DNA from: Kocuria rhizophila DC2201
GTDB taxonomy: Bacteria > Actinomycetota > Actinomycetes > Actinomycetales > Micrococcaceae
Direction of reading: 5' to 3'
DNA: 64,000 nucleotides
Assembly (NCBI RefSeq): GCF_000010285.1
Contig: NC_010617.1
Location: forward strand, 2,604,001 to 2,668,000
Shown here: in pieces, positions 9,643 through 17,779 of the stretch
Layout of the letters: every line of letters begins with the position of its first letter
Numbering within the stretch: the first letter of the stretch is position 1
Translations under genes and position numbers: made by a program
The notes under the pieces: model-generated
What the model was told of the DNA's origin: nothing
Seen by the model: the letters and a program-made list of their open reading frames with translations, nothing else
The model's database searches: none

Positions 9643-10371
9643 ATGCTGACACTCGAGGAGATCTTTCCTCCGTTCGGACTGCGCATCACGTGCGGGGACC
9701 TGGAGCTGCGCGTGCTGCGGGACGAGGACTTCCCGGAGCTGGTGGAACTCGTCCAGGGCGGGATCTCCGTGGCGGGTCTGCCCATGCCGTTTCTACGCGC
9801 CTGGCACGAGGAACCGTTCGCGCCGGGGACACCCGACGGCTTCCCGACCACATCGCTGTCCTGGTGGTGGACTCAGCGCTCCACGTTCGCACCGCAGCAC
9901 TGGAACCTGGCGCTGGCCGTCCGGTCCCGGGGCGGGCTGGTGGGGGTGCAGGACCTCACGGCACGGGATTTCCCCGTGGCACGCTCGGTCAGTTCGGGCT
10001 CGTGGCTCGGGCGCGCGCACCACGGGCAGGGCATGGGCACTCTCATGCGCCAGATGGCCGTGGGGTTCGCGTTCGACGAGTTGGACGCCCTCGCGTGCCA
10101 CTCGGAGTACGTGGTGGGCAACCACGCCTCCGCCGCAGTGAGCCGCAAGACCGGCTACATGGACAACGGCAGGGCCCGCATTGCCCAGAACACCCGCGAC
10201 GGCTCCATGGGCGTGGAGGAGCAGCGCGTCGTCGTCACCCCGGGGACGTACGTGCGCCCGGAGACACCGGTGACCTGCGAGGGCACGGAGGCCCTGCGCC
10301 GGTTTTTCGGGGTCGAGCGCCCGTGCGATGGTGCGCACCACCCCATGCCGCCCCATGCCGCCCCATCCTGA
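9643..10371 (+). CDS. GNAT-family N-acetyltransferase
   Basis: A 242-residue protein starting at ATG 9643 behind GAGAGGAG. It carries the acetyl-CoA pyrophosphate loop HHGQGMGTLMRQM at about residues 125-137, preceded by the beta-bulge strand of the RimJ/RimL-like group. The region after it (NHASAAVSRKTGYMDNG) is the usual GNAT motif in which the acceptor site is completed. It presumably acetylates an amine, perhaps a protein N-terminus, but no substrate can be assigned. The C-terminus is extended by a short Pro/His-rich tail encoded by a CCCCATGCCG tandem repeat (10341-10366). Confidence 0.85.
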   Translation: MLTLEEIFPPFGLRITCGDLELRVLRDEDFPELVELVQGGISVAGLPMPFLRAWHEEPFAPGTPDGFPTTSLSWWWTQRSTFAPQHWNLALAVRSRGGLVGVQDLTARDFPVARSVSSGSWLGRAHHGQGMGTLMRQMAVGFAFDELDALACHSEYVVGNHASAAVSRKTGYMDNGRARIAQNTRDGSMGVEEQRVVVTPGTYVRPETPVTCEGTEALRRFFGVERPCDGAHHPMPPHAAPS

Positions 10372-10384
10372 CGGCGGGTGAAAC

Positions 10385-10400
10385 TGACTACCTGTAGTCA
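10385..10400. promoter_or_regulatory. Perfect palindrome, likely antitoxin operator
   Basis: TGACTAC-CT-GTAGTCA is a perfect 7-2-7 inverted repeat 28 bp before the ribbon-helix-helix antitoxin start. Such proteins usually bind palindromes of this size to repress their own operon, so autoregulation is the likely role. Confidence 0.6.
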
Positions 10401-10427
10401 ATCCACCCCTGAAAGGGGGGTGACGCC

Positions 10428-10661
10428 ATGACCGTGACCGCCTCCGTGAATCTGTCCCACGAAATCGGGGCCAAGCTGGAGCGCTCGGCGGCCCGCACCG
10501 GGCGCTCGAAGTCCTACTACCTGCGCGAGGCCGTGGAAACACACATCGACCAGCTGGTCCGCGACTACGAGATCCTGGAAGGCGCACAGAATGTGCGCGC
10601 CGGCCGTGAACGCACCCACTCGCTGGCCGAGGTGGAGGACATTCTTGACCTGGGCGCTTGA
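10428..10661 (+). CDS. Ribbon-helix-helix RelB-type antitoxin
   Basis: A 77-residue protein. The N-terminal beta strand TVTASVNLSHEIGAKLERSA and the helix TGRSKSYYLREAVETHI are a typical ribbon-helix-helix DNA-binding fold of RelB/CopG antitoxins. The C-terminal tail would bind and neutralise a RelE toxin. Ribosome site AAAGGGGGG is just upstream. The toxin reading frame begins inside its 3' end (10644) but is truncated, so the antitoxin appears to survive without a working partner. Confidence 0.85.
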   Translation: MTVTASVNLSHEIGAKLERSAARTGRSKSYYLREAVETHIDQLVRDYEILEGAQNVRAGRERTHSLAEVEDILDLGA

Positions 10662-10758
10662 GTTCCCCGGAACGTCGTTGCGAGCCCTGAGGAAGATCGA
10701 CCACCCCGACCTGGCACCGGCGATCAGCCCAGCCAGTCCTCGAACCGTGTGGCCGTGA
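10644..10758 (+). pseudogene. RelE-type toxin remnant (3' truncated)
   Basis: A TTG-started frame overlaps the antitoxin end by 18 bp. It reads LTWALEFPGTSLRALRKID and then HPDLAPAI, the first helices of RelE toxins (compare TWxIEFxxxALKxLRKLD). Recognisable sequence stops at about residue 26, where the opposing pseudogene ends (10724). The frame closes at 10758 after non-homologous residues. The catalytic C-terminal half is absent. This is too short for most gene callers. Confidence 0.65.
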
Positions 10759-11275
10759 CGAACGCGTCCCGCGGGATCAGCCCTCCATTGGCGATGCCGC
10801 GCCCCAGGTAGGGCGCCTCCTTGATCGTGGGCGGGCGCTGGCCGCCCAGGTCCCCACCCGCGGCGAGGATGCGGCGGGCGAAGTTCGCGATGGTGTCCAT
10901 CTCCGGGCCGCGGACGGCGAGGATCTCGTGACGGGCCTCGCGCGGTGCGGTGGCGGCGTCGGCCACGACGTCCGCGACCTCCTCACGCAGGGCGGGCGCC
11001 ATGAGCATGGTGGGTGCGAGCGCCACCAGGCCCCGGCTGACCATGCCCACGGTCGCGGGCACGAAGTCGAATTACTGGGTGGAGCGCACCGTGACGGACG
11101 GGACCGGGGACTGCTGGTAGATGCTCTGCTGCACGGCCTTGCCCTTGTAGTAGCCGTACCCGGAGTTCACGCGCGGGTCCTCGGCGCCGGCGATGGACAG
11201 GCACACGATCCGGCCCACGCCCTGCTCGTGCGCCGCCGCCGCGATGTTCGACGCCGGGTCCGTCCCGGTCAACGA
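10724..11275 (-). pseudogene. NAD(P)-binding oxidoreductase (NmrA-like) pseudogene
   Basis: The minus strand encodes the C-terminal two thirds of an NmrA/SDR-type protein: GVGRIVCLSIAGAEDP, SGYGYYKGKAVQQ, VRSTQ, then FDFVPATVGMVSRGLV, to DAFVTATRFEDWLG. The GxxGxxG nucleotide-binding N-terminus is missing. An in-frame TAA (11069-11071) also interrupts it, standing where relatives have an aromatic residue after STQ. Both the 5' truncation and the nonsense codon mark it as decayed. Two dispersed-repeat cores (11271 and 11298) sit exactly at the truncated 5' edge. Confidence 0.7.
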
Positions 11276-11393
11276 CGCCGCGCGGTCTGCTCTGGCCCAC
11301 GACGCCGCTCGGCGCGGGGCCACCCGGGGCCGGCGCGCGGGCGGCCCTCGTCGGGGCTCGTTCCCGCCACATGCTCGGCCCCGCGGCCGCCCC

Positions 11394-12719
11394 TCACAGG
11401 CTCTTGAACAGCTCCAGCGCGTGCGCCCGGGACTCCTTGAGGTCCACGATGGGCTCCACGCCCTCCTGCCGCCCGTTCCAGCGGTCCACGTAGACGAAGT
11501 CGGGGTCGAACTTCTTCTGCTGCGTCTCCGCGTTGAAGATCCGGAAGTAGGGCGCGGCGTCCGTGCCGCAGCCGGCCACCCACTGCCAGTTGTGCGGGTT
11601 GCTCGCGGGGTCCGCGTCCACCAGGGTGTCCCAGAACCACTGTTCGCCCAGGCGCCAGTCGATCAGCAGGTTCTTGGCCAGCAGGGACGCCACGACCATG
11701 CGCACCCGGTTCTGCATGGCGCCGGTCTCCCACAGCTCGTGCATCCCGGCGTCCACCAGGGGGATCCCGGTGCGCCCCATCTGCCACGCCGCGAGCACGT
11801 CCTCGTCCAGCGGCGGCCACGGGAAGGCGTCGAACTTCGGGTTGATGTTCTCGGTGGCCATGTCCGGGTGGACGTAGAGGTTGTACCAGGAGAACTCGCG
11901 CCACCCCACTTCGGTGAGGAACTTCCCGGGGTTCTCCGCACGCTCCAGGGCGGTGTGCCACACGGTGTACGGGCTGATCTCGCCCCAGCGCAGGTGCGGG
12001 GACAGCCCGGACGTGGCGGGCCTGGCGGGCACGTCCCGGTCCTGGGTGTAGCGGGGCAACCGCTCGTCCAGGAACTCGTCCAGCCGTTCGTGCGCCGCCC
12101 GCTCCCCCACGGTCCACGTGCGCGCCAGGCCCCCGGACCAGTCCGGGTGCGTGGGCAGCAGCTCCCAGTCGACCAGGTCCTCGGAGGCCGGTGCCGGGTC
12201 CGCGTGGTCGATCGACGACGGCGCCGGGTACGGTTCCCGGGGCGGCGGCCCGCTGGTGCACGCCCGCCAGAACGGCGTGAACACCCGGTACGGATCCCCG
12301 TTCTGGGTGGAGACGGTCCACGGCTCGAACATGAGCGATCCGGCATACGAGTGGGCCTCCACACCGTTCTCCCCGGCCCACTCCTTGAGCCCGGCATCCA
12401 CCGCGCGCTCCGGCCCGCCGTAGCGGCGGTTCCACAGCAGCCGGTCCGCGCCGGTCTCGCGCACGACGTGGGGCACCACCTTCCCTGCCGGACCGCGCCG
12501 CAGCGTGAGGGGCACCCCCAGCTCCGACAGATCCGAGGCGAGCGAGGTCAGGGAGTGGTGCAGCCACCACTTGGCCGCACCGCCGAGCGGGCGGACCCCC
12601 TCGGACTCCTCGTCCAGGACGTAGAGGCACACCACGGGCTCCCCGTGGGAGACGGCCTCGTGCAGGGCGGGGTGGTCGGTGACCCGGAGGTCGTCGCGGA
12701 ACAGCACCACGGTGGTCAT
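11394..12719 (-). CDS. phr: Deoxyribodipyrimidine photolyase
   Basis: A 441-residue class I photolyase/cryptochrome that repairs UV cyclobutane dimers using FADH- and light. The N-terminal antenna domain begins TTVVLFRDDLRVTDHPAL. The FAD-binding helical domain contains GWREFSWYNLYVHPDMA, MHELWETGAMQNRVRMVVAS and WQWVAGCGTDAAPYFRIFN, the last including the conserved tryptophans and the N/D site near the flavin. Length is normal for CPD photolyases. It is a single gene; a strong hairpin (12755-12783) separates it from the upstream transporter. Confidence 0.93.
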   Translation of the reverse strand: MTTVVLFRDDLRVTDHPALHEAVSHGEPVVCLYVLDEESEGVRPLGGAAKWWLHHSLTSLASDLSELGVPLTLRRGPAGKVVPHVVRETGADRLLWNRRYGGPERAVDAGLKEWAGENGVEAHSYAGSLMFEPWTVSTQNGDPYRVFTPFWRACTSGPPPREPYPAPSSIDHADPAPASEDLVDWELLPTHPDWSGGLARTWTVGERAAHERLDEFLDERLPRYTQDRDVPARPATSGLSPHLRWGEISPYTVWHTALERAENPGKFLTEVGWREFSWYNLYVHPDMATENINPKFDAFPWPPLDEDVLAAWQMGRTGIPLVDAGMHELWETGAMQNRVRMVVASLLAKNLLIDWRLGEQWFWDTLVDADPASNPHNWQWVAGCGTDAAPYFRIFNAETQQKKFDPDFVYVDRWNGRQEGVEPIVDLKESRAHALELFKSL

Positions 12720-12754
12720 CTGGGCTCCTCACCCGTTCGGTCGGTGGTGTGCAA

Positions 12755-12783
12755 CGACCCCCGCTGCGCAGCAGCGGGGGTCG
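12755..12783. terminator. Strong hairpin between transporter and photolyase
   Basis: CGACCCCCGCTGC, a 3-base loop and its exact complement form a perfect 13 bp stem. It lies downstream of the minus-strand transporter (stop 12923) and upstream of the photolyase start, so it probably ends transporter transcription. No T-run follows, which is common in high-GC genomes. Confidence 0.65.
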
Positions 12784-12874
12784 CGGCCTCGGTCACGGCC
12801 AATCTACACAGCGGGACCGCACCGGACCCGGGAGGGGGGCCCGCAGCGGTCTGCACCACGGCACCGGCGGCCGG

Positions 12875-12907
12875 GCGCGGACCCGGCCCAGCGGCGTCGT
12901 CCTCCGG
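12875..12907. repeat. Dispersed GACGACGCCGC repeat, long copy
   Basis: The plus strand reads GCGCGGACCCGGCC, two bases, GCGGCGTCGTC, one base, TCCGG. The same 33 bp occur at 17695-17727 with three differences. Both are intergenic. The core on the complementary strand is GACGACGCCGC. Confidence 0.75.
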
Positions 12908-12922
12908 CCGTGACGTGGGGCG

Positions 12923-14257
12923 TCAGGAGATCAGGCCGTAGATGATGCCGCTGACCGCCACGAGACCGGCCACGGTGACGAACACGTTGGAGATCCTGCC
13001 CCGGTAGGGCTCCAGCGCCGGCAGCTTGCGGATCGCGTACATGGGCATGAGATAGAGGATCACGGCGATCACCGGCCCCGCGAGGGACTCGATGAGCGAG
13101 AGGATGCTGGGGTTCAGGATGGCCACGAGCCACGTGGTCACGAAGATGAACACGGCCACAGCGGTCTTGAGGGCCCTGTCGCTGATCTTCGTGCCTTTGG
13201 GGTCCACGGTGGAGCGCACAATGCCCACGGCACCCTCCGCCGCGCCCATGTAGTGGCCGAAGAACGAGGAGGCGATCGCGGCGAGTGCCACCGCCGGGCC
13301 CAGGTAGGCGATGAACGGGCTGCCGTTCTCGTTGGCCAGGTAGGACAGCACGGGCAGGTTCTGGTCCTTGGCGCCCCGCAGCCCGGTGGGACCCAGGGAC
13401 AGCACGCAGGACCACACGAAGCCCATGGTGAAGATGACCAGCAGCAGGGTGGAGCGCTTGAGCACCACGGAGGCGCGCTCGCTCGCGCGGTCCCCGTACC
13501 CGTGCTTCATGGCCACGGAGAACTGCGAGATGGCGGGTGAGTGGTTGAACGCGAACACGAGCACCGGGATGATCATCCACACGGACATCAGGAAGTCCCC
13601 GGCGGAGGGCACGCCCCGGAACGCACTGAAGTCCCACGTGGGGATCAGGAACAGGGTCACGCCCAGCAGGATGAGGATCAGCGGGTACACGAGCCACTGG
13701 GTGACGATCAGCATGATCCGCTGCCCCGTGAACATCACGAGCATCAGCAGCGCCACCAGCACGCCCGAGAGCAGCCAGCGCGGCGGAGAGGCCAGGTGGA
13801 ACTGGTTGACCAGCAGGCTGTCCACGGTGTTGGTGATGCCCACGCCGTAGATCAGCACGATCGGGTAGATCGCCAGGAAGTAGACGATGGTGATCAGCCG
13901 GCCCAGGCCCTCGCCGAAGGCCTTGCGGGCCACGCCGGTGATGTCCTCGTCCGGCACGGGGGACGCGCACACGAAGCGGGACAGCGCCCGGTGGGAGAGG
14001 TACGTCATGGGCCCGATCAGCACCGTGACGATCAGCAGCGGCCACAGACCGCCCAGGCCCGCGTTGATGGGCAGGAACAGCACCCCCGCGCCCACGGCGG
14101 TGCCGAAGAGGGAGATCGCCCAGTTGGTCTCGAACCGGCGGTTGGCGTGGCCCGGGGCGGGGCTCCCCGAGTGGGGCCGCGCGGCGGTGGCGGTGGCGGT
14201 GGCGACCGAGGATCCCCCGGCGGGCGTGGACGTGCGGTCGTGGTCGTGTTCCGGCAC
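12923..14257 (-). CDS. Serine/threonine-type transporter of the HAAAP (SdaC) family
   Basis: A 444-residue inner-membrane permease with about 11 hydrophobic segments. After a 45-residue Ser/Thr/Ala-rich cytoplasmic N-tail comes NWAISLFGTAVGAGVLFLP, the first half-helix signature of HAAAP-family H+/amino-acid symporters. The central ISVW-like region is VLVFAFNHSPAISQFS, which in SdaC lies at the substrate site. No metabolic gene is adjacent, so serine is only the family-typical substrate. Expression probably comes from the promoter at 14326-14354, whose -35 box is covered by a palindrome. Confidence 0.85.
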   Translation of the reverse strand: MPEHDHDRTSTPAGGSSVATATATAARPHSGSPAPGHANRRFETNWAISLFGTAVGAGVLFLPINAGLGGLWPLLIVTVLIGPMTYLSHRALSRFVCASPVPDEDITGVARKAFGEGLGRLITIVYFLAIYPIVLIYGVGITNTVDSLLVNQFHLASPPRWLLSGVLVALLMLVMFTGQRIMLIVTQWLVYPLILILLGVTLFLIPTWDFSAFRGVPSAGDFLMSVWMIIPVLVFAFNHSPAISQFSVAMKHGYGDRASERASVVLKRSTLLLVIFTMGFVWSCVLSLGPTGLRGAKDQNLPVLSYLANENGSPFIAYLGPAVALAAIASSFFGHYMGAAEGAVGIVRSTVDPKGTKISDRALKTAVAVFIFVTTWLVAILNPSILSLIESLAGPVIAVILYLMPMYAIRKLPALEPYRGRISNVFVTVAGLVAVSGIIYGLIS

Positions 14258-14325
14258 CGGGGTCTCCGTGCTGTTGGGGAAAGGGAAGAGCGGAAGGATG
14301 CGGACACCCTGTGAGCCGGGCCATA

Positions 14326-14358
14326 GTTATACGCGACTCGCCCCCGTTGTTCAACAAC
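14326..14358 (-). promoter_or_regulatory. Promoter of the SdaC-type gene with overlapping palindromic operator
   Basis: Read on the minus strand: TTGAAC (14354-14349), 17 bp spacer, TATAAC (14331-14326), close to the sigma70-type consensus. The -35 box is embedded in a perfect 6-1-6 palindrome, GTTGTT-G-AACAAC (14346-14358). A repressor bound there would block the promoter. The neighbouring MarR gene is a candidate, but this is inference. Confidence 0.65.
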
Positions 14359-14479
14359 CCCGGCCGTGACGGGCGCGCCCCCTGACCCCCGCCCCGCGTG
14401 GTGGGCACGCCTTCAGTCCGCGCGCCCCGAGCGTCACCGCACGTCATCCCGGAAATGCGCCTCCCGTACCATGGTGGGC

Positions 14480-14902
14480 ATGGATCCCGAGTTCCGCCTG
14501 GACACGCAGCTGTGCTTCGCGCTGTACACCGCCTCGCGCAAGGTGACCAGCGCGTACCGTGAACCTCTCAAGGCCATCGGGCTGACCTACCCGCAGTACC
14601 TGGTGATGCTTGTGCTATGGGAGCAGGACCACCGCTCGGTCCGCCAGCTGGGCGAGACCCTCGCCCTGGACAGCGGCACCCTCTCCCCACTGCTGCGCCG
14701 CGTGGAGGCGGCGGGCTTCGTGACCCGCCGCCGCAGCGAGCAGGACGAACGCTCCGTGGTCATCTCCCTCACGGACGCCGGGCGTGCCCTGCAGGAACCG
14801 GCCGCGGGGATGCAGCGCGAGCTGCTGGACGAGCTGGACATGTCCCCCAGGGACAGGAAGACCCTGCACAGGCTGGCCCAGAAGCTGTGCCACGTGCTGT
14901 GA
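14480..14902 (+). CDS. MarR-family regulator, OhrR-like
   Basis: A 140-residue winged-helix protein. Its N-terminus, DTQLCFALYTASRKV, contains the Cys that in OhrR senses organic peroxides. The wing region is SGTLSPLLRRVEAAGFVTRRRSEQDERSV. Two in-frame ATGs (14471 and 14480) are possible; 14480 fits the family length. OhrR usually adjoins the peroxidase gene ohr, but none is in this window. Its neighbours are the SdaC-type transporter (divergent) and oleate hydratase (convergent). The peroxide-sensing role is inferred from the Cys. Confidence 0.8.
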   Translation: MDPEFRLDTQLCFALYTASRKVTSAYREPLKAIGLTYPQYLVMLVLWEQDHRSVRQLGETLALDSGTLSPLLRRVEAAGFVTRRRSEQDERSVVISLTDAGRALQEPAAGMQRELLDELDMSPRDRKTLHRLAQKLCHVL

Positions 14903-14950
14903 CGGCTTCCGGGTGCACCCGTGCAGGGTCCGCTCAGCAGGCGCTGAGGA

Positions 14951-16708
14951 TCACAGCACGCCGTACTCCTCGAGCAGCTCGCCCACCTCGCCGTCCTCCA
15001 GCCGACGACGCAGCCGCTTGCGCAGCGGTTCCGGCCCGGGGATCCGGACCTTCTCGCCGTCCCGCAGCCGGGTGAGGCCCTCCAGCAGCACCCGCACGTC
15101 ATAGGTGCTGCCCCACGTCTCGGGAACGCCGCGCTCCACCCCCATGAGCTGGTACACGGCCTCCATGCCGGTGCGCACCGAGTACTCGGTGGTGAAGATG
15201 CAGTCGCGGCCGGTCTCGGCGAACTGGCCGATGAACGCGAAGTTGCGGGCGCCCTCGGGCACCACCTGGGGGCGGTCGCCCGCGTGGCGGGGCATGAAGA
15301 AGCTGGTCACGTACGGCATCATCACGGGCACCGTCTTGGCGCCGGTGGCAGCGAGCTCCGGGATCTCCTCCACGGGAACGCCCATGTGGTAGAGCCACTC
15401 CTGGGTGATCTCCTCGCCCGTGCACTCGGCCATGGTCTTCTTCACGAAGTCGCCGGGGGTGTCCACGAACAGCGAGTAGACCCACACCACGATCTGGTCC
15501 TTCGGCTGCTTCTTGAAGTGCGGCTGGCGGTTCACGGTCCAGCTGAGCAGCCACGAGGAGTCCTCCGCCGTGACGATCCCGCCCGTGACCACGCGGCCGC
15601 TGAACGGGTCCCGCTGCGCGATCTTGCGGATGTACTCGGGAATCCGCTCGTCCAGGGTGGTGACGGTGGCGGACTCCCACTTGGTCTCGTCGATCGAGGA
15701 GCAGAACACCTCGGGGCGCCCGAAGGAGGGGTCCTTGGCGGCGATCCGCTTCCACAGGTCCCAGGCCGAGGCGGGGCCGCGGTCGAGCTCCGCGGGGGTG
15801 GCGTGGTCGCCGTCGTTCGAGTTGTCCACGAGGGAGCCGATGGTGGTGAACACGAGGTCGTGCTCACCGAGCTCCTGGGTCTCGGTGGCGCCCTCGCGCA
15901 CCCAGTGGATCGCGGTGGCGCGGATCTCGCCGTTGCGGTGGGAGAAGTCGATGTCGCGGACGTCGGTGTCGTACTGGAAGGTGACGCCGCGCTCGGTGAG
16001 GTAGGAAATCAGGGGCAGCACGAAGGACTCGTACTGGTTGTACTTGGAGAACTTCAGCGCAGAGAAGTCCGGCAGCCCGCCGATGTGGTGCACGAAGCGG
16101 TGAAGGTAGAGCTTGAACTCCAGCGCGGAGTGCCACTCCTCGAACGCGAACATGGTGCGCCAGTACATCCAGAACGGGGAGGCCAGGAACTCCTTGCTCA
16201 TCACGTCCTGGATCTTCTTGCCCTCCATCTCCTCGCGCGTGGCCAGGAAGATGTGCAGGAGGTCCTTCTGGGCGCGCTGCGGGAGGTCGAACTTGCCTTC
16301 GTGGCCCGCGTCCTGGCCCTGCTTCACGGTGGCGCGGCGCAGGGAGTAGTTGGGGTCGTCCCGGTTGAGCCACGCGAACTCGTCCAGCACGGACGCGCCC
16401 TCGATCTCCAGGGACGGCACGGAGCGCATCATGTCCCACAGGCACTCCATGTGGTTCTCGAGCTCACGCCCGCCGCGGATCACGAACCCCTTCTCGGGCA
16501 CGTCCAGCCCATCCAGGGCACCGCCGGGCAGCCGGCCCTTCTCCACCACAGTCACGTTCTCGCCGGGCACGCCGGCGTCCCGGACCAGGAACACCGCCGC
16601 CGCGAGTCCGGCGAGACCGGATCCCACGATCCACGCGCGGGTGTCCTGCGCGTGCTCCGCCGGGCGGGGCCGCATGAAGGCCTCGTAGTTGCCTGCTGTG
16701 AACTGCAT
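14951..16708 (-). CDS. ohyA: Oleate hydratase
   Basis: A 585-residue FAD-dependent hydratase (MCRA family) that adds water to oleate or other cis-9 fatty acids to give 10-hydroxy acids, thought to detoxify host or environmental fatty acids. The FAD Rossmann motif is AWIVGSGLAGLAAAVFLVRD (about residues 25-44), and the family motif VIRGGRELENHMECLWDMM follows. Further blocks are ALEFKLYLHRFVHHIGGL and GGIVTAEDSSWLLSWTVNRQ. A strong ribosome site (AAGGAGGAA) precedes ATG 16706-16708. It is divergent from a TetR gene, with a perfect palindrome between them. Confidence 0.94.
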   Translation of the reverse strand: MQFTAGNYEAFMRPRPAEHAQDTRAWIVGSGLAGLAAAVFLVRDAGVPGENVTVVEKGRLPGGALDGLDVPEKGFVIRGGRELENHMECLWDMMRSVPSLEIEGASVLDEFAWLNRDDPNYSLRRATVKQGQDAGHEGKFDLPQRAQKDLLHIFLATREEMEGKKIQDVMSKEFLASPFWMYWRTMFAFEEWHSALEFKLYLHRFVHHIGGLPDFSALKFSKYNQYESFVLPLISYLTERGVTFQYDTDVRDIDFSHRNGEIRATAIHWVREGATETQELGEHDLVFTTIGSLVDNSNDGDHATPAELDRGPASAWDLWKRIAAKDPSFGRPEVFCSSIDETKWESATVTTLDERIPEYIRKIAQRDPFSGRVVTGGIVTAEDSSWLLSWTVNRQPHFKKQPKDQIVVWVYSLFVDTPGDFVKKTMAECTGEEITQEWLYHMGVPVEEIPELAATGAKTVPVMMPYVTSFFMPRHAGDRPQVVPEGARNFAFIGQFAETGRDCIFTTEYSVRTGMEAVYQLMGVERGVPETWGSTYDVRVLLEGLTRLRDGEKVRIPGPEPLRKRLRRRLEDGEVGELLEEYGVL

Positions 16709-16757
16709 GTCGTTCCTCCTTCCGCGGGGGCGTCACCTTGGCGCTCCCTGCGTTCAT

Positions 16758-16780
16758 AATTGAGCCTACTCAATTTTGAG
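16758..16780. promoter_or_regulatory. TetR operator between oleate hydratase and its regulator
   Basis: AATTGAG-CCTA-CTCAATT (16758-16775) is a perfect 7-4-7 palindrome. It overlaps a second one, CTCAA-TT-TTGAG (16769-16780). Both lie in a rare AT-rich stretch between divergent genes. A TACAAT -10-like box at 16786-16791 for the TetR gene lies just beyond. This is a typical site for a fatty-acid-responsive TetR repressor. Confidence 0.75.
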
Positions 16781-16797
16781 TGCAATACAATTATCTG

Positions 16798-17544
16798 GTG
16801 GAGAAAATTCAGAACCTGACGCCCCGCGGCAGAACACGCCCCCTGGAGCACGTGGCCTCCCGCGTGAGCCCGCGCGGCCCCGGGCGCCGCGAGATCGCCA
16901 AGGCGAAGAAGCGCGCCCGCATCCTGGCCGCCGCCCGCTCGCTCATGAGCGAGAAGGGCTACGCGCAGATGTCCATGAGCGAGGTCGCCTCCCGCGCGGA
17001 CGTGGCCGCGGGCACCGTGTTCCAGTACGCCGCCACCAAGGCGGAGCTGCTGATGATGGTCACCGAGAACATCTGGGCGGACCACGTCAACGACATCCTG
17101 GACGCCACCCCCGACCCCGGCCACCGCTCCCCCGCTGCGGTGGTGGACGCCATCATGGACTCACTCGCCCCGGTCTTCGACATGGCCGTGCACTGGCCGG
17201 AGACCACCGTGTGGATCGCACGCGAGATTCTCTTCGGCGAGGACCTCCCTCACCGCCGCGAGGTGCTGGTGCTGGTGGAGAAGCTCGAGAACCACATCGC
17301 GCGGATGCTCGCGGGCTGCCGTTCCGCCGCGCACGCCGGCACTACACCTCTGGACGTGGGCGCACGGATGATCGTGACCAGCGGGCTCGCGGAGCTCAAC
17401 CGCGCCCGCCAGGGCCGCGCCGAGCTGCGCCTGGTGCTCGAGCGAATGCGGGAGATCGTCGCCCTCGTGGCCGCGGGCGTGGACAGTGCACTTCCTCCCG
17501 CGCACGACGCCGCTGTCCCCGCGTCCCCGGCGACCGCCCGGTAG
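16798..17544 (+). CDS. TetR-family regulator, probably of oleate hydratase
   Basis: TetR DNA-binding domain at the N-terminus: KKRARILAAARSLMSEKGY, then DVAAGTVFQYAATKAELL. The rest is a helical ligand domain of about 170 residues. The start is uncertain. GTG 16798 falls about 7 bp after a TACAAT box, so the mRNA may be leaderless (248 residues); GTG 16852 (after GGAG) and GTG 16864 are also possible. Divergence from oleate hydratase across a perfect palindrome makes autoregulation and fatty-acid-responsive control of ohyA likely (inference). The C-terminal tail contains a one-mismatch copy of the dispersed repeat (17503-17513). Confidence 0.85.
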   Translation: MEKIQNLTPRGRTRPLEHVASRVSPRGPGRREIAKAKKRARILAAARSLMSEKGYAQMSMSEVASRADVAAGTVFQYAATKAELLMMVTENIWADHVNDILDATPDPGHRSPAAVVDAIMDSLAPVFDMAVHWPETTVWIAREILFGEDLPHRREVLVLVEKLENHIARMLAGCRSAAHAGTTPLDVGARMIVTSGLAELNRARQGRAELRLVLERMREIVALVAAGVDSALPPAHDAAVPASPATAR

Positions 17545-17694
17545 CCCGCCGAGGCACCACGCCGCTGCGCCCCCGCCTCTTGACAACCCCGGGCGGCCCA
17601 TCCGGGAATCACGGAGCGCCTCCAGCGCGCCATGGGCAGGGCCGCCCGGCGTCAGCGGGGACGAACCCGTGACCTGCGCGGCGCGTGACGGAGC

Positions 17695-17727
17695 GCGCGG
17701 ACCCGGCCGTGCGGCGTCGTCGTCCGG
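17695..17727. repeat. Dispersed GACGACGCCGC repeat, long copy
   Basis: Differs from the copy at 12875-12907 at only three of 33 positions. It lies in the 235 bp gap between the convergent TetR and permease genes, immediately before a terminator hairpin. Confidence 0.75.
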
Positions 17728-17736
17728 GCATGGGAA

Positions 17737-17764
17737 AGCCCCGGCTCGCGAACGGGCCGGGGCT
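17737..17764. terminator. Bidirectional hairpin between convergent genes
   Basis: AGCCCCGGC and GCCGGGGCT pair around a 10-base loop, 16 bp from the permease stop codon and downstream of the converging TetR gene. It could terminate both transcripts. Confidence 0.6.
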
Positions 17765-17779
17765 CTCAGCAGGCGGGGA

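Noticed and set aside
10341-10366. Tandem CCCCATGCCG units
   Set aside because: A short slippage repeat within the GNAT C-terminus; no sign of regulatory or phase-variation role since a unit change would only alter the extreme C-terminus.
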